A program made the position numbers and the translations under genes. The notes under the pieces were generated by a model. The model was not told the DNA's origin and did not search any database. It saw only the letters and a program-made list of their open reading frames with translations. This document shows, piece by piece, positions 14,372 to 24,619 of a stretch of DNA of 50,729 bases (positions are counted from its first letter, which is position 1; the number at the start of each line of letters is the position of its first letter). Location of the stretch: positions 1 through 50,729 of the forward strand of contig ONAL01000007.1 in the NCBI GenBank assembly GCA_900315785.1, written 5' to 3'. This stretch comes from an uncultured Eubacteriales bacterium (lineage in GTDB: Bacteria > Bacillota > Clostridia > Oscillospirales > Acutalibacteraceae).

Positions 14372-15913
14372 ATGTCCAAGGAACTTAAACACGACGCAAA
14401 AAAGGCTTCTTCTAATGCGGAAGATAAAAAGCACTTAGATAATTCTGCAAAAGAAAAAAAGCCCATAAATAAAAAGCTTTTCATTATCATAGGCTGTGTC
14501 CTGGCTGTCGCAATCGCGGGAGCGGTTGTAGCCTTTTTGATGATTAATAACGCAAACAAGGATTTGAATCTTCCGACCGACAAGAAGATTATGTCCGATT
14601 TGAGTGCTCAGAAGTCCATAACCTTTGTCAAAATCGGTAAGAGAAATATGACCTTCAAGGTTACTTCTGTTGAGAAATCCGACGAGAACGTATCCGAGGA
14701 CAAGCACACCTACACATTCTCGGCTTCCGTAAAGCGCTCCAACAAGACCTATGCGATTAATCCCGTGACATATAAGGTCAAGTACGTCAGGAAGGGCTCG
14801 GCTTTTGACCTGAAATCCGCCGAAGCAGACAAGAACGCGAAGATTGTTCTCACACCTGTTTCGGGTGCGGACAAGAACAACGCTCTCAAGAGAATTAAAA
14901 GAACTTACAAAAAGGCTAAGTTCAAGAAACAGGACACCGACCTCAAGAAGGGCAAGGATAAGCTCACCTTTACAGTAGATGATATGGAATACGAGGGCGA
15001 GGCTTATGTGCTCTATAAATTCTCAAGCTCGCTCGGCTGGAAGTTTGACAAGATTGACGACAGCAAGGTTAGCTTCAAGAAGGGCGTAACTCATCTCGAA
15101 AACGGTCTTTACACCAACAGCGCGGTCAAGAATGTGCTCTTCCTCGGTATTGACGACAATACTTTTAACGGTCGTTCCGACGTTATGATGCTCATTTCCA
15201 TTGACACAAACACAGGCAAAATCAAGCAGACCTCGTTTATGCGCGATAACTGGTTCAATATTCCCGGCTACGGTGAGGACAAGCTCAACGCGGCTTACGC
15301 TTACGGCGGCGCTTCTCTGACGCTCAAGACAATTCAGAGCACCTTCGGAATTAAGATTGACAACTACGTTGCGACCAACTTCTCCACATTCAAGAACATC
15401 ATCAACACCCTCGGCGGCGTTGACGTTGATATCACCTCGGACGAGGCGGGATATATCAACTGGCAGATTAACAAGAACGGTCAGGCTTCCGCGGTCGGCA
15501 CAATCAGCGAGAGCGGCGGCGTAACTCATCTCAACGGTCAGCAGGCTCTCTGGCTCTGCCGTGACAGAGGAAACGAGTATTTCAGCGGCGACGACTTTAT
15601 GCGAACAGGCAGACAGAGAAAGGTTATCCAGGCGCTTGCAAAGACCTATAAGAACCTTACTCCCGCAAAGCTTCTTTCAATTTTGCTCGAGCTCAAGAGC
15701 AATGTCCGCACCGATATGACGCGTAAGGATATCGCGTGGTTTACAGAGCGCAGCCCCAAGTTCTTTACCTACAAGTTCCAGGAAAGATGTGTTCCCACCG
15801 ACGGCGAATGGGAAGCAGGCGAGAGCGCTGGCGGAGCGTGGATTATTGCGCTTCACGATTTTGAAGGTCTCAAAAAGGAAATCCAGCAGGATATCTACGA
15901 GGATTTGAAGTAA
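14372..15913 (+). CDS. LytR-CpsA-Psr (LCP) family cell-wall polymer ligase
   Basis: LCP proteins attach teichoic acids or capsular polymers from lipid carriers to peptidoglycan at the outer membrane face. The 513-residue protein has a Lys-rich cytoplasmic start, one transmembrane helix at about residues 36-58 (LFIIIGCVLAVAIAGAVVAF), an extra extracellular region of about 200 residues, then the LCP domain. Signature parts are NVLFLGIDDN, GRSDVMMLISID, KQTSFMRDNWFNIPG and DDFMRTGRQRKVIQAL; the Arg and Asp residues there bind the polyprenyl pyrophosphate. I used ATG 14372, behind GGAGGGTACAAA, rather than an in-frame start 54 bp upstream. An extended -10 (TGTGCTATAGT, about 14331-14341) precedes it. 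Confidence 0.92.
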   Translation: MSKELKHDAKKASSNAEDKKHLDNSAKEKKPINKKLFIIIGCVLAVAIAGAVVAFLMINNANKDLNLPTDKKIMSDLSAQKSITFVKIGKRNMTFKVTSVEKSDENVSEDKHTYTFSASVKRSNKTYAINPVTYKVKYVRKGSAFDLKSAEADKNAKIVLTPVSGADKNNALKRIKRTYKKAKFKKQDTDLKKGKDKLTFTVDDMEYEGEAYVLYKFSSSLGWKFDKIDDSKVSFKKGVTHLENGLYTNSAVKNVLFLGIDDNTFNGRSDVMMLISIDTNTGKIKQTSFMRDNWFNIPGYGEDKLNAAYAYGGASLTLKTIQSTFGIKIDNYVATNFSTFKNIINTLGGVDVDITSDEAGYINWQINKNGQASAVGTISESGGVTHLNGQQALWLCRDRGNEYFSGDDFMRTGRQRKVIQALAKTYKNLTPAKLLSILLELKSNVRTDMTRKDIAWFTERSPKFFTYKFQERCVPTDGEWEAGESAGGAWIIALHDFEGLKKEIQQDIYEDLK

Positions 15914-15924
15914 ATACATTTTAT

Positions 15925-15958
15925 TGCGGAGGCAGAAATGTCTCCGCATATTTTATTT
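15925..15958 (+). terminator. Terminator after the LCP gene
   Basis: TGCGGAG / CTCCGCA stem with a 10-nt loop, followed by TATTTTATTTT. Confidence 0.75.
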
Positions 15959-16022
15959 TCCTCTTTTAATTTCTTTTGTTTCAGTGTATAATATAATTGG
16001 AATATTTTGCAGAGGTGATTAT

Positions 16023-18576
<2,554 letters not shown>

Positions 18577-18589
18577 CCGAATAGTTTTG

Positions 18590-18627
18590 GCTCCGTTCCG
18601 CTTCGGCGGTACGGGGCTTTTCTTTTT
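18590..18627 (+). terminator. Terminator after ligA
   Basis: GCTCCGTTCCGC / GCGGTACGGGGC stem (two imperfect pairs) with a TTCG tetraloop, followed by TTTTCTTTTT. It isolates ligA from the sporulation operon. Confidence 0.85.
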
Positions 18628-18658
18628 GTCATAAATCTTGTCCCGATTTCATATAACT
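18628..18658 (+). promoter_or_regulatory. Possible sigma-E promoter of the spoIIIA operon
   Basis: GTCATAAAT (18628-18636) and CATATAACT (18650-18658) resemble the sigma-E -35 and -10 boxes, about 14 nt apart. This is the expected regulation for spoIIIA. The -10 box ends only 4 nt before the ATG, so the transcript would be almost leaderless. Confidence 0.5.
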
Positions 18659-18662
18659 TACT

Positions 18663-19574
18663 ATGAAAAACAAGGACAACCTGAATCAAATCTTACTTGC
18701 ACTGCCTTTCTCGGTCAGGTCGCTTATCAAAAATCTCCCGAATAATCTCACCGAAATCCGTCTGCGCTGCGGCCGTCCGATAACCCTTCTGACGGATACG
18801 GACAGGCTCTTTATGAATACAGACGGCAGTCTGTCGCAGTCTCTGACGGATAAGGCTTTTATACTCTCATACCGCGAGCTCGGCGAGTGCTTCAATATCA
18901 TCTGCGATTACTCGGTTTATTCAAAGCAGAACGAAATCATAAACGGCTTTATCACCCTCAAGGGCGGAAACCGCGCGGGAATAAGCGGAACCGCAATAAT
19001 TGATAACGGCAAAATCACTAATATCCGCGACATTTCCTCAATCAATATCCGTGTCGCGTGTGAGCGGATAGGCTGCGCTGAAGCTGTTCTGAACGCTGTT
19101 GATAACTCCGACAGCGTTCTGCTCTGCGGCGCTCCGAAGAGCGGAAAAACAACAATTCTGCGTGATATCGCTCGCGTAAAGTCTAAGGACAAGACCGTTT
19201 CTCTGATTGACAGTCGTGGTGAGCTTGCGGCGGTTTATGCGGGTGTTCCGCAGAATAACGTCGGTATGTGCGATATTCTCGACGCATATTCGCGCGGCGA
19301 CGGCTTCGACCACGCCGTCAGGTGTTTGTCGCCTGATTTGATTATCTGTGATGAAATCGGAAATGAAAACGACGCTCGGGAAATTCTCAGAGCCCGCGAG
19401 TGCGGTGTTTTTGTTACAGCTTCTGCGCATTGTTCTGATTTGGAGAGCTTACGGAAAAGGTCTGAGCTGTGGAAGCTTGTGCAAAGCGGTATTTTCGAAA
19501 ACGTGGTTTTTCTCGGAACAGGCGAAAGCCTCGGACAAATAACTGAGGTGTATTGCTATGACGACCTCATTTAA
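18663..19574 (+). CDS. spoIIIAA: Stage III sporulation protein AA, ATPase
   Basis: SpoIIIAA is the mother-cell ATPase of the SpoIIIA-SpoIIQ channel linking mother cell and forespore, and resembles type II/IV secretion ATPases. The 303-residue protein has EIRLRCGRPITL near the start, Walker A GAPKSGKT at residues 156-163, an acidic Walker-B-like LIICDEIGNE, and a C-terminal arginine-rich segment. The ATG at 18663 lacks a ribosome-binding site, but the protein is full length from there. It opens an eight-gene operon with tight or overlapping junctions; the next gene starts 17 bp before its stop. Confidence 0.96.
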   Translation: MKNKDNLNQILLALPFSVRSLIKNLPNNLTEIRLRCGRPITLLTDTDRLFMNTDGSLSQSLTDKAFILSYRELGECFNIICDYSVYSKQNEIINGFITLKGGNRAGISGTAIIDNGKITNIRDISSINIRVACERIGCAEAVLNAVDNSDSVLLCGAPKSGKTTILRDIARVKSKDKTVSLIDSRGELAAVYAGVPQNNVGMCDILDAYSRGDGFDHAVRCLSPDLIICDEIGNENDAREILRARECGVFVTASAHCSDLESLRKRSELWKLVQSGIFENVVFLGTGESLGQITEVYCYDDLI

Positions 19575-20049
19575 GCTTTTAGGCGCGGCGCTCGTGCTCG
19601 CTTCGTCAACGTTGATGGGCTTTTATCTGTCGTATCGTCTGAAACGTAGGTTAAAGCTTTTGAACGCGCTCTGTGAGCTGATGTCGTCGCTCTGTACAGG
19701 CGTTCGTTATTCACGGGAGAATGTTATAACGCTCGTCAGACGTTCCTCTCCGAGACTTATCCTCGACGTTCTGCCTGATGAAAACAACCCTCGGACTTTT
19801 CTTCAAAAGACTGTCGAAAGCCTCCAAAGCTCGTTTTACCTGACCGACAATGATGAAAGCCTGTTGACAGACTTTTTCTCAAAGCTCGGTTCGACAGACA
19901 CCGACGGTCAGCTCGAGCATATAAATATATACAAAATCAGCTTCAAAACTGCTTGTGATAATTCTTTAGAAGAATATAAAACAAAATCAAGACTGTACAA
20001 AGCGCTTGGATTCTTCGTCGGAGCCTCAATTGCTCTGATGATATTGTAA
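19558..20049 (+). CDS. spoIIIAB: Stage III sporulation protein AB
   Basis: The 163-residue product has an N-terminal hydrophobic segment (LLGAALVLASSTLMGFYLSY) and a C-terminal one (FFVGASIALMIL), with a helical middle containing LCELMSSLCTGVRYS. This is the SpoIIIAB pattern, which resembles type II secretion inner-membrane components (GspF-like). Its position between AA and AC and a length near the usual 170 residues support the call. It overlaps spoIIIAA by 17 bp. Confidence 0.93.
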   Translation: MTTSFKLLGAALVLASSTLMGFYLSYRLKRRLKLLNALCELMSSLCTGVRYSRENVITLVRRSSPRLILDVLPDENNPRTFLQKTVESLQSSFYLTDNDESLLTDFFSKLGSTDTDGQLEHINIYKISFKTACDNSLEEYKTKSRLYKALGFFVGASIALMIL

Positions 20050-20061
20050 AGGAATGATAAT

Positions 20062-20256
20062 GTGGACGTAGATATGATATTCAAAATTGCCGCAATCGGC
20101 ATAATTGTAGCCGTGCTCAATCAGCTTCTTATCCGAAGCGGCAGGGAAGAGCAGGCGATGCTTACAACCCTGGCTGGGCTTATCGTCGTTATGTCGCTTC
20201 TGATGACCGAAATCAGCTCGCTGTTTACAACAATAAAGGGGTTGTTCGGACTGTGA
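20062..20256 (+). CDS. spoIIIAC: Stage III sporulation protein AC
   Basis: A 64-residue protein with two transmembrane helices (IFKIAAIGIIVAVLNQLLI and MLTTLAGLIVVMSLLM) joined by RSGREEQA, the typical SpoIIIAC form. It starts at GTG 20062 behind AAAGGAATGATAAT; an in-frame ATG occurs at codon 5. It overlaps spoIIIAD by 4 bp. It belongs to the membrane part of the mother-cell channel. Confidence 0.95.
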   Translation: MDVDMIFKIAAIGIIVAVLNQLLIRSGREEQAMLTTLAGLIVVMSLLMTEISSLFTTIKGLFGL

Positions 20257-20648
20257 ATATTCTTGCTGTTTCCTGTGTCGCCGTTACGTCCGCCGTGCTC
20301 TCGCTTTCTCTGCGCCGTTATAACGCCGAGATTGCTGTCGCGGTCGCGATTATCGGCGGTATTATTATCTTTGTTTCGGTTATTCTTAACCTTTCGTCCG
20401 CACTTGAAACCTTCAAGTCAATTCTTGACGCGTCCTCTGTGGATTCCAAATACATAACAATTCTTCTGAAAGCTGTCGGTATCTGCTTTCTCAGCGAGTT
20501 TGCGGGCGATTGCTGTTTCGACGCTGGACAAAGAACGCTTGCGAATAACGTCATAACAGCGGGTAAGGTTATGGTTGTAATTATTGCCGTTCCGATGTAC
20601 AGGGACGTGCTCGACTGCGCTCTGTCGCTGGCAGGGGGAAGCGTATGA
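20253..20648 (+). CDS. spoIIIAD: Stage III sporulation protein AD
   Basis: The 131-residue protein is highly hydrophobic, with about four helices (for example EIAVAVAIIGGIIIFVSVIL) and the conserved FAGDCCFDAGQRTLANNV segment of SpoIIIAD. It starts at GTG 20253, overlapping the TGA of spoIIIAC, and its own stop overlaps the start of spoIIIAE by 4 bp, so translation is coupled through the operon. Confidence 0.95.
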   Translation: MNILAVSCVAVTSAVLSLSLRRYNAEIAVAVAIIGGIIIFVSVILNLSSALETFKSILDASSVDSKYITILLKAVGICFLSEFAGDCCFDAGQRTLANNVITAGKVMVVIIAVPMYRDVLDCALSLAGGSV

Positions 20649-21757
20649 AAAGACTGTTTTCCTTGATTATTGTCGCGTTCCTTGTCCTCGGTTCCGTAAC
20701 TCAGGTCAAAGCCGAAAACGTTCTCGGTTATGACACGTCGGGAATCTCCGACAGCCTTTCCGATGAGGTGAGGGAGGAGCTGAGCAAAATCGGAGCGGAC
20801 AAGCCCGATATTAATATTCTCTCAAATCTCAGTGCTGACAGCTTTGCCCAAAGCCTTCTGAGCGCCGCCGAAAAAAGTCTGCGTTCTCCGCTTGTGTCGC
20901 TTGCCGCGCTGATTGCCTTGATGCTTGTGTCGTCGATGTTCTCATCTCTCAGAAGCTCTGCAAAATCTTCTCCGATGAAAACCGTGCTTTCGGTCTGCTC
21001 GAGCCTTTGCATAACGCTCACCGTTTCCGCTCCGATTCTGTCGTTGATTGATAACGCCTGTTCTGTAATCAAGACTGCCGCGGATTTCTCGCTCGCGTAT
21101 CTTCCCGTAGTCGCGTTCGCGATGTCGGCTTCGGGACGTGCGATTAGCTCCGCTTCGTACTATGGACTTTGCGTTCTGCTCGGTCAGACTGTTTCGGGAA
21201 TTTCAGGAAACGTGCTCGCGCCGTTTTTGAAAGCGCTTCTGGCGCTCGGTATAACGTCGTCGATTACCGATGAAATCAACCTCAGAGGTATTATTGACAC
21301 AATCTCAAAAATCTCAAAATATGTTATCGGAATCTCAATGACGCTGTTCACGTCATTTCTTACCTTAAAGCAGATTTCCGCCGCACAGGCAGACAGGCTT
21401 TCGGACAGAGCTGTCAGATTCTCGCTGTCAAGCTTTGTTCCTGTAGTCGGTTCGGCGCTGTCCGAATCGTACAAAACTGTAGAAGCGAGCGTAAACACGC
21501 TGAAATCGGGCGTGGGAGTTTTTGCTATTATCGCCGTCGGAGTTACCTTTCTGCCCGCCGTTCTGTCGGCGCTTTTCTGGAGACTCAGTCTGACTGCGGG
21601 CAGTACCGCAGCCGAGCTTCTTAACCTCGACGAGCCGAGAGCTCTGCTAGACGCCCTCGGTTCAGTTGTGTCGCTCACAATAGCCGTTCTGCTTTCTGTA
21701 ATGTCAGTGTTCATTATAATAACAGGCTTGGCGATTATGTCGGGAGGCAGCGTATGA
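20645..21757 (+). CDS. spoIIIAE: Stage III sporulation protein AE
   Basis: A 370-residue polytopic membrane protein with an N-terminal signal peptide (LFSLIIVAFLVLGSVTQVKA) and about seven to eight later helices. SpoIIIAE is the largest membrane component of the channel and resembles transporters. AISSASYYGLCVLLGQTVSG and SFVPVVGSALSESYKTVEAS are the recognisable core. It starts at ATG 20645 behind GGGGGAAGC and overlaps both neighbours by 4 bp. Slightly shorter than the Bacillus protein. Confidence 0.96.
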   Translation: MKRLFSLIIVAFLVLGSVTQVKAENVLGYDTSGISDSLSDEVREELSKIGADKPDINILSNLSADSFAQSLLSAAEKSLRSPLVSLAALIALMLVSSMFSSLRSSAKSSPMKTVLSVCSSLCITLTVSAPILSLIDNACSVIKTAADFSLAYLPVVAFAMSASGRAISSASYYGLCVLLGQTVSGISGNVLAPFLKALLALGITSSITDEINLRGIIDTISKISKYVIGISMTLFTSFLTLKQISAAQADRLSDRAVRFSLSSFVPVVGSALSESYKTVEASVNTLKSGVGVFAIIAVGVTFLPAVLSALFWRLSLTAGSTAAELLNLDEPRALLDALGSVVSLTIAVLLSVMSVFIIITGLAIMSGGSV

Positions 21758-22224
21758 ACGGGTTTCTGACCTTTGTCTGCGTCGTCTGCGCCTGCGTCGT
21801 TGCCGTGTCTCTCTTAGGAGTTCTCAGTCCAGCGGGAGCTATGAAAAAGCCCCTAAGGCTGGCTGTCGGCGTGTTTATTCTCTGCGTTATGATTACGCCT
21901 GTTACAAAGCTTTTTACTAGCGGAGAGTTCAAGCTTGATGTTCCGTCGCTCAGCTCTGACATTGAGCTCGACGCTCAGAACGCCTACAATAACGCAGTCA
22001 TAACCGAGTGTGAATCAAGGCTTAACACCTCGCTTTTGTCAGAGCTCAGATACAAAGGCTACTCGGTCGATGAGGTCAAAATAAAGCTCAAGGCAAACGA
22101 AAACGGCGGAATATTTATAGACAGCCTGTGCATATACTTAGGCAGTGATGAAAACAGATTATCTCAGATTGCGGAGCTGACGCGTCAGAAGTACGACGTC
22201 ACTCCGAAGCTTATAAAGAGGTAG
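21754..22224 (+). CDS. spoIIIAF: Stage III sporulation protein AF
   Basis: The 156-residue protein has two N-terminal transmembrane helices (FLTFVCVVCACVVAVSLLGV and RLAVGVFILCVMITPVTKLF) followed by a soluble domain with a ring-building-motif-like alpha/beta pattern ending at TPKLIKR. This matches SpoIIIAF, which is about 200 residues in Bacillus, so the soluble part is compact. It overlaps spoIIIAE by 4 bp and ends 2 bp before spoIIIAG. Confidence 0.93.
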   Translation: MNGFLTFVCVVCACVVAVSLLGVLSPAGAMKKPLRLAVGVFILCVMITPVTKLFTSGEFKLDVPSLSSDIELDAQNAYNNAVITECESRLNTSLLSELRYKGYSVDEVKIKLKANENGGIFIDSLCIYLGSDENRLSQIAELTRQKYDVTPKLIKR

Positions 22225-22226
22225 AT

Positions 22227-22649
22227 ATGCTGAAGGATATCAAAAAGCTCATAAGGGGCGGAAACATAAAGACGGTCATAATCATTATAGGGCTTCTCGG
22301 ACTTGTGCTGATTTTTCTGTCATCATTCAATCAGAACAAATCCGACCCAACATCCTATAACGTCAATGATTATCGGCTAGAAACCCAGCAGAGCCTCAGC
22401 GAAATGCTCTCGCGTATCGAGGGTGTGGGCTCTGTAAATGTACTTCTCACAATTGAGAACTCCGTCGAGGGAGTTTACCTCGACAATAACTCCACCAAAA
22501 CCAAGGAAATCGAGCCTGTGATACGCGGAGTTGTGGTAGCCTGTGAGGGCGGAGACGACCCCATAATCTCGGCTCGAGCGCTCGACGCCGTCACCAAGGC
22601 TCTCAACATTTCGTCGTCAAAGGTTTGTATAACAAAATTACAAGAATAG
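22227..22649 (+). CDS. spoIIIAG: Stage III sporulation protein AG, compact form
   Basis: SpoIIIAG forms a ring in the space between forespore and mother-cell membranes. This 140-residue version has one transmembrane helix (TVIIIIGLLGLVLIFLSSF, about residues 16-34) and a ring-building domain (QSLSEMLSRIEGVGSVNVLL ... IRGVVVACEGGDDPIISARA). The middle is much shorter than in Bacillus (about 229 residues), so the insertion that forms the extra beta-structure there seems missing or reduced. Operon position and the conserved core make the assignment secure. Confidence 0.94.
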   Translation: MLKDIKKLIRGGNIKTVIIIIGLLGLVLIFLSSFNQNKSDPTSYNVNDYRLETQQSLSEMLSRIEGVGSVNVLLTIENSVEGVYLDNNSTKTKEIEPVIRGVVVACEGGDDPIISARALDAVTKALNISSSKVCITKLQE

Positions 22650-22659
22650 AGGTAAGCTT

Positions 22660-23205
22660 ATGAAGAAATTCAAAAGACAATTTTTAGCCGCGGGACTTGT
22701 GTTGGCGCTCGGAGCTGCGGTCTATCTCAACTGGACGCTCTCGGGCACAAAGAGCGTGTCGCGAACTCTGGGAGAAAGCAAGTTTGTAAACGCTACGGTT
22801 TCCACATCCGAAACCACAAAGCCCTCAAAGAAAACCAACGCGAATACTTCGGGCAAGGAAAGCGAGTTTTTTACAAAGGCACGCACCAACCGCGACAAGA
22901 TTCAGGACAAGGTAATCGATACAGCGAAGGAAACCCTCGACCTCGAGAACGCGTCCGAAAAGGAACTGTCCGAAGCTCAGAATCAGGTCGCCAAAATCCT
23001 CAAGAACTTCACCTTGCAGGACAGCATTGAAACAAACCTCAAGGCTAAGGGCTTTTCCGACGTTGTCTGTTATCTCAGCGACGACGGCTGCACCGTGAAC
23101 GTGCTCAAATCCGAAATGAAAAAGGGTAGTGAAATGCAGATAAAAGCTGTGGTCACGTCGGCTTCAAACATTGGCTTTGACAAAATAACAATCAACGCGG
23201 TATAA
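22660..23205 (+). CDS. spoIIIAH: Stage III sporulation protein AH
   Basis: The 181-residue protein has one N-terminal membrane helix (FLAAGLVLALGAAVYLNWTL), a Ser/Thr/Lys-rich linker, a helix with RTNRDKIQDKVIDTAKETLD, and a C-terminal YscJ/ring-building-type domain (VVCYLSDDGCTVNVLKSEM). SpoIIIAH binds forespore SpoIIQ across the intermembrane space. No spoIIQ is present in this window. It is the last gene of the operon; no clear terminator follows before the nusB promoter. Confidence 0.95.
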   Translation: MKKFKRQFLAAGLVLALGAAVYLNWTLSGTKSVSRTLGESKFVNATVSTSETTKPSKKTNANTSGKESEFFTKARTNRDKIQDKVIDTAKETLDLENASEKELSEAQNQVAKILKNFTLQDSIETNLKAKGFSDVVCYLSDDGCTVNVLKSEMKKGSEMQIKAVVTSASNIGFDKITINAV

Positions 23206-23219
23206 ATCCCCAATCCTTA

Positions 23220-23248
23220 TTTACATTTACACCCTGTTGTGCTATAAT
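23220..23248 (+). promoter_or_regulatory. Sigma-A promoter for nusB
   Basis: TTTACA (23220-23225), 17-nt spacer, TATAAT (23243-23248), with an extended -10 (TGTGCTATAAT). It probably drives nusB through dnaE. Confidence 0.8.
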
Positions 23249-23282
23249 TAATCTGTATAATTTTATGTAAAGTTGGGTTATT

Positions 23283-23681
23283 ATGGACAACAGTATTTCA
23301 CGTTATAAGGCAAGAGAACAGGGCTTTATCCTCATTTTCGAGAGGCTTTTCAACGACGACAGCCTCGAGGAAATAATCGCAAACGCAGAGGAAAGCCGTG
23401 ATTTGACGGTGGACGAATACGCTTTGAAACTCGCCAGAGGTGTTGACGAGGAAAAGGATTATATAGACGGCTTAATCTCCGAAAAGCTCAAGAAGGGCTG
23501 GACAATCAAGCGTATCTCAAAGCCCAGCCTTGCTATATTAAGGCTTGCGGTTTATGAAATGAAGTTCCGCGGCGACGTTCCCGACAGCGTTGCAATCAAC
23601 GAGGCTGTCGAGCTCGCCAAGAAATATACCGTTGACGAGAGCAAGTTTATCAACGGCGTGCTGGGAGCTATCGCGTCCTGA
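23283..23681 (+). CDS. nusB: Transcription antitermination factor NusB
   Basis: NusB, with S10 (NusE), binds boxA in rRNA operons to prevent premature termination. The 132-residue all-helical protein has the usual length and motifs: [11 protein letters not shown] at the start, [19 protein letters not shown], and [20 protein letters not shown] near the end. It overlaps the next gene by 1 bp (TGATG), so it starts a nusB-tsaD paralogue-xseA-dnaE unit. Confidence 0.96.
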   Translation: MDNSISRYKAREQGFILIFERLFNDDSLEEIIANAEESRDLTVDEYALKLARGVDEEKDYIDGLISEKLKKGWTIKRISKPSLAILRLAVYEMKFRGDVPDSVAINEAVELAKKYTVDESKFINGVLGAIAS

Positions 23682-24619
23682 TGTATATTCTCGGAATCGA
23701 TACCAGCAACTACACAACCTCCGTCTGCCTTATTGACGAAAATAAGAATATCAAATCCCTGAAAAAGCTCCTGCCTGTAAAGGAAGGAGCTTTGGGGCTT
23801 AGACAGAGCGATGCGGTGTTTCATCATACCGCACAGCTTTTTTCGCTTTATGAGGAGCTTGTTTGTGATTTCGACTGTCAGCAAATCAAGGCTGTCGGCG
23901 TATCCGTAAAGCCCAGACCTGTCGAGGGCTCGTATATGCCTTGCTTTTCGGTCGGCTTCTCGACGGCAAAGGTCATCGCTTCCACCCTCAAGGTTCCGCT
24001 CTTTGAGTTTTCACATCAAGAGGGACATATAGCGGCGGCTATTCTGAGCTCGGGCGCGGACTTCCTCTTCGATGAAAAATTCCTTGCGTTCCACGTCAGC
24101 GGCGGAACCACAGAAGCGGTAATCGCCGAGCCCGACGGCTTCGGCTTTAAGCTTGATTTGGTCGCAAAAACGCTCGATTTGAACGCTGGACAGGCTATTG
24201 ACCGCGTCGGCGTTATGCTCGGGCTTCGCTTTCCTTGCGGAAGGGAGCTTGACGAGCTGGCTCAGCGTTTTGACGGAGAGGTCAGGGTAAAGCCCACACT
24301 CAAAGGCTGTGACTGCTGCCTTTCGGGGCTTGAGAATCTTTGCAGGAAGATGTATGATAATAATTCTTCTAAAGAAAATATATCTTTTTTCTGTATAAAG
24401 TATATCGAAAAAACCCTGTCCGAAATGACGGACAGGCTGCTTGAAAAATACGGCAGATTGCCGCTGATCTACGCGGGCGGAGTTATGTCAAATTCCATAA
24501 TCAAGGCTGACTTTACCGATAAATATAAGGCATTCTTTGCCGCTCCCGAGCTGTCCTCGGACAACGCTGCGGGTGTGGCTTATCTTGCCCTGAGGGAGTA
24601 TAAATATGATAACACCTAA
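23681..24619 (+). CDS. TsaD/Kae1-like paralogue (former M22 peptidase family)
   Basis: The 312-residue protein has the ASKHA fold of TsaD: an ILGIDTSNYTTSVCL phosphate loop, the metal-site motif HQEGHIAAA, the AFHVSGGTTEAV loop, and LIYAGGVMSNSIIK near the end. It is shorter than genuine TsaD (about 340 residues) and more diverged, and it sits between nusB and xseA rather than next to tsaB/tsaE. I therefore read it as a clostridial paralogue, not the essential t6A enzyme. Its substrate is unknown. Start ATG 23681 overlaps the nusB stop by 1 bp; its end overlaps xseA by 14 bp. Confidence 0.85.
   Translation: MYILGIDTSNYTTSVCLIDENKNIKSLKKLLPVKEGALGLRQSDAVFHHTAQLFSLYEELVCDFDCQQIKAVGVSVKPRPVEGSYMPCFSVGFSTAKVIASTLKVPLFEFSHQEGHIAAAILSSGADFLFDEKFLAFHVSGGTTEAVIAEPDGFGFKLDLVAKTLDLNAGQAIDRVGVMLGLRFPCGRELDELAQRFDGEVRVKPTLKGCDCCLSGLENLCRKMYDNNSSKENISFFCIKYIEKTLSEMTDRLLEKYGRLPLIYAGGVMSNSIIKADFTDKYKAFFAAPELSSDNAAGVAYLALREYKYDNT

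Noticed and set aside
23681..24619. Annotation as the essential tsaD
   Set aside because: Shorter and more diverged than true TsaD and not next to tsaB/tsaE; called a paralogue.
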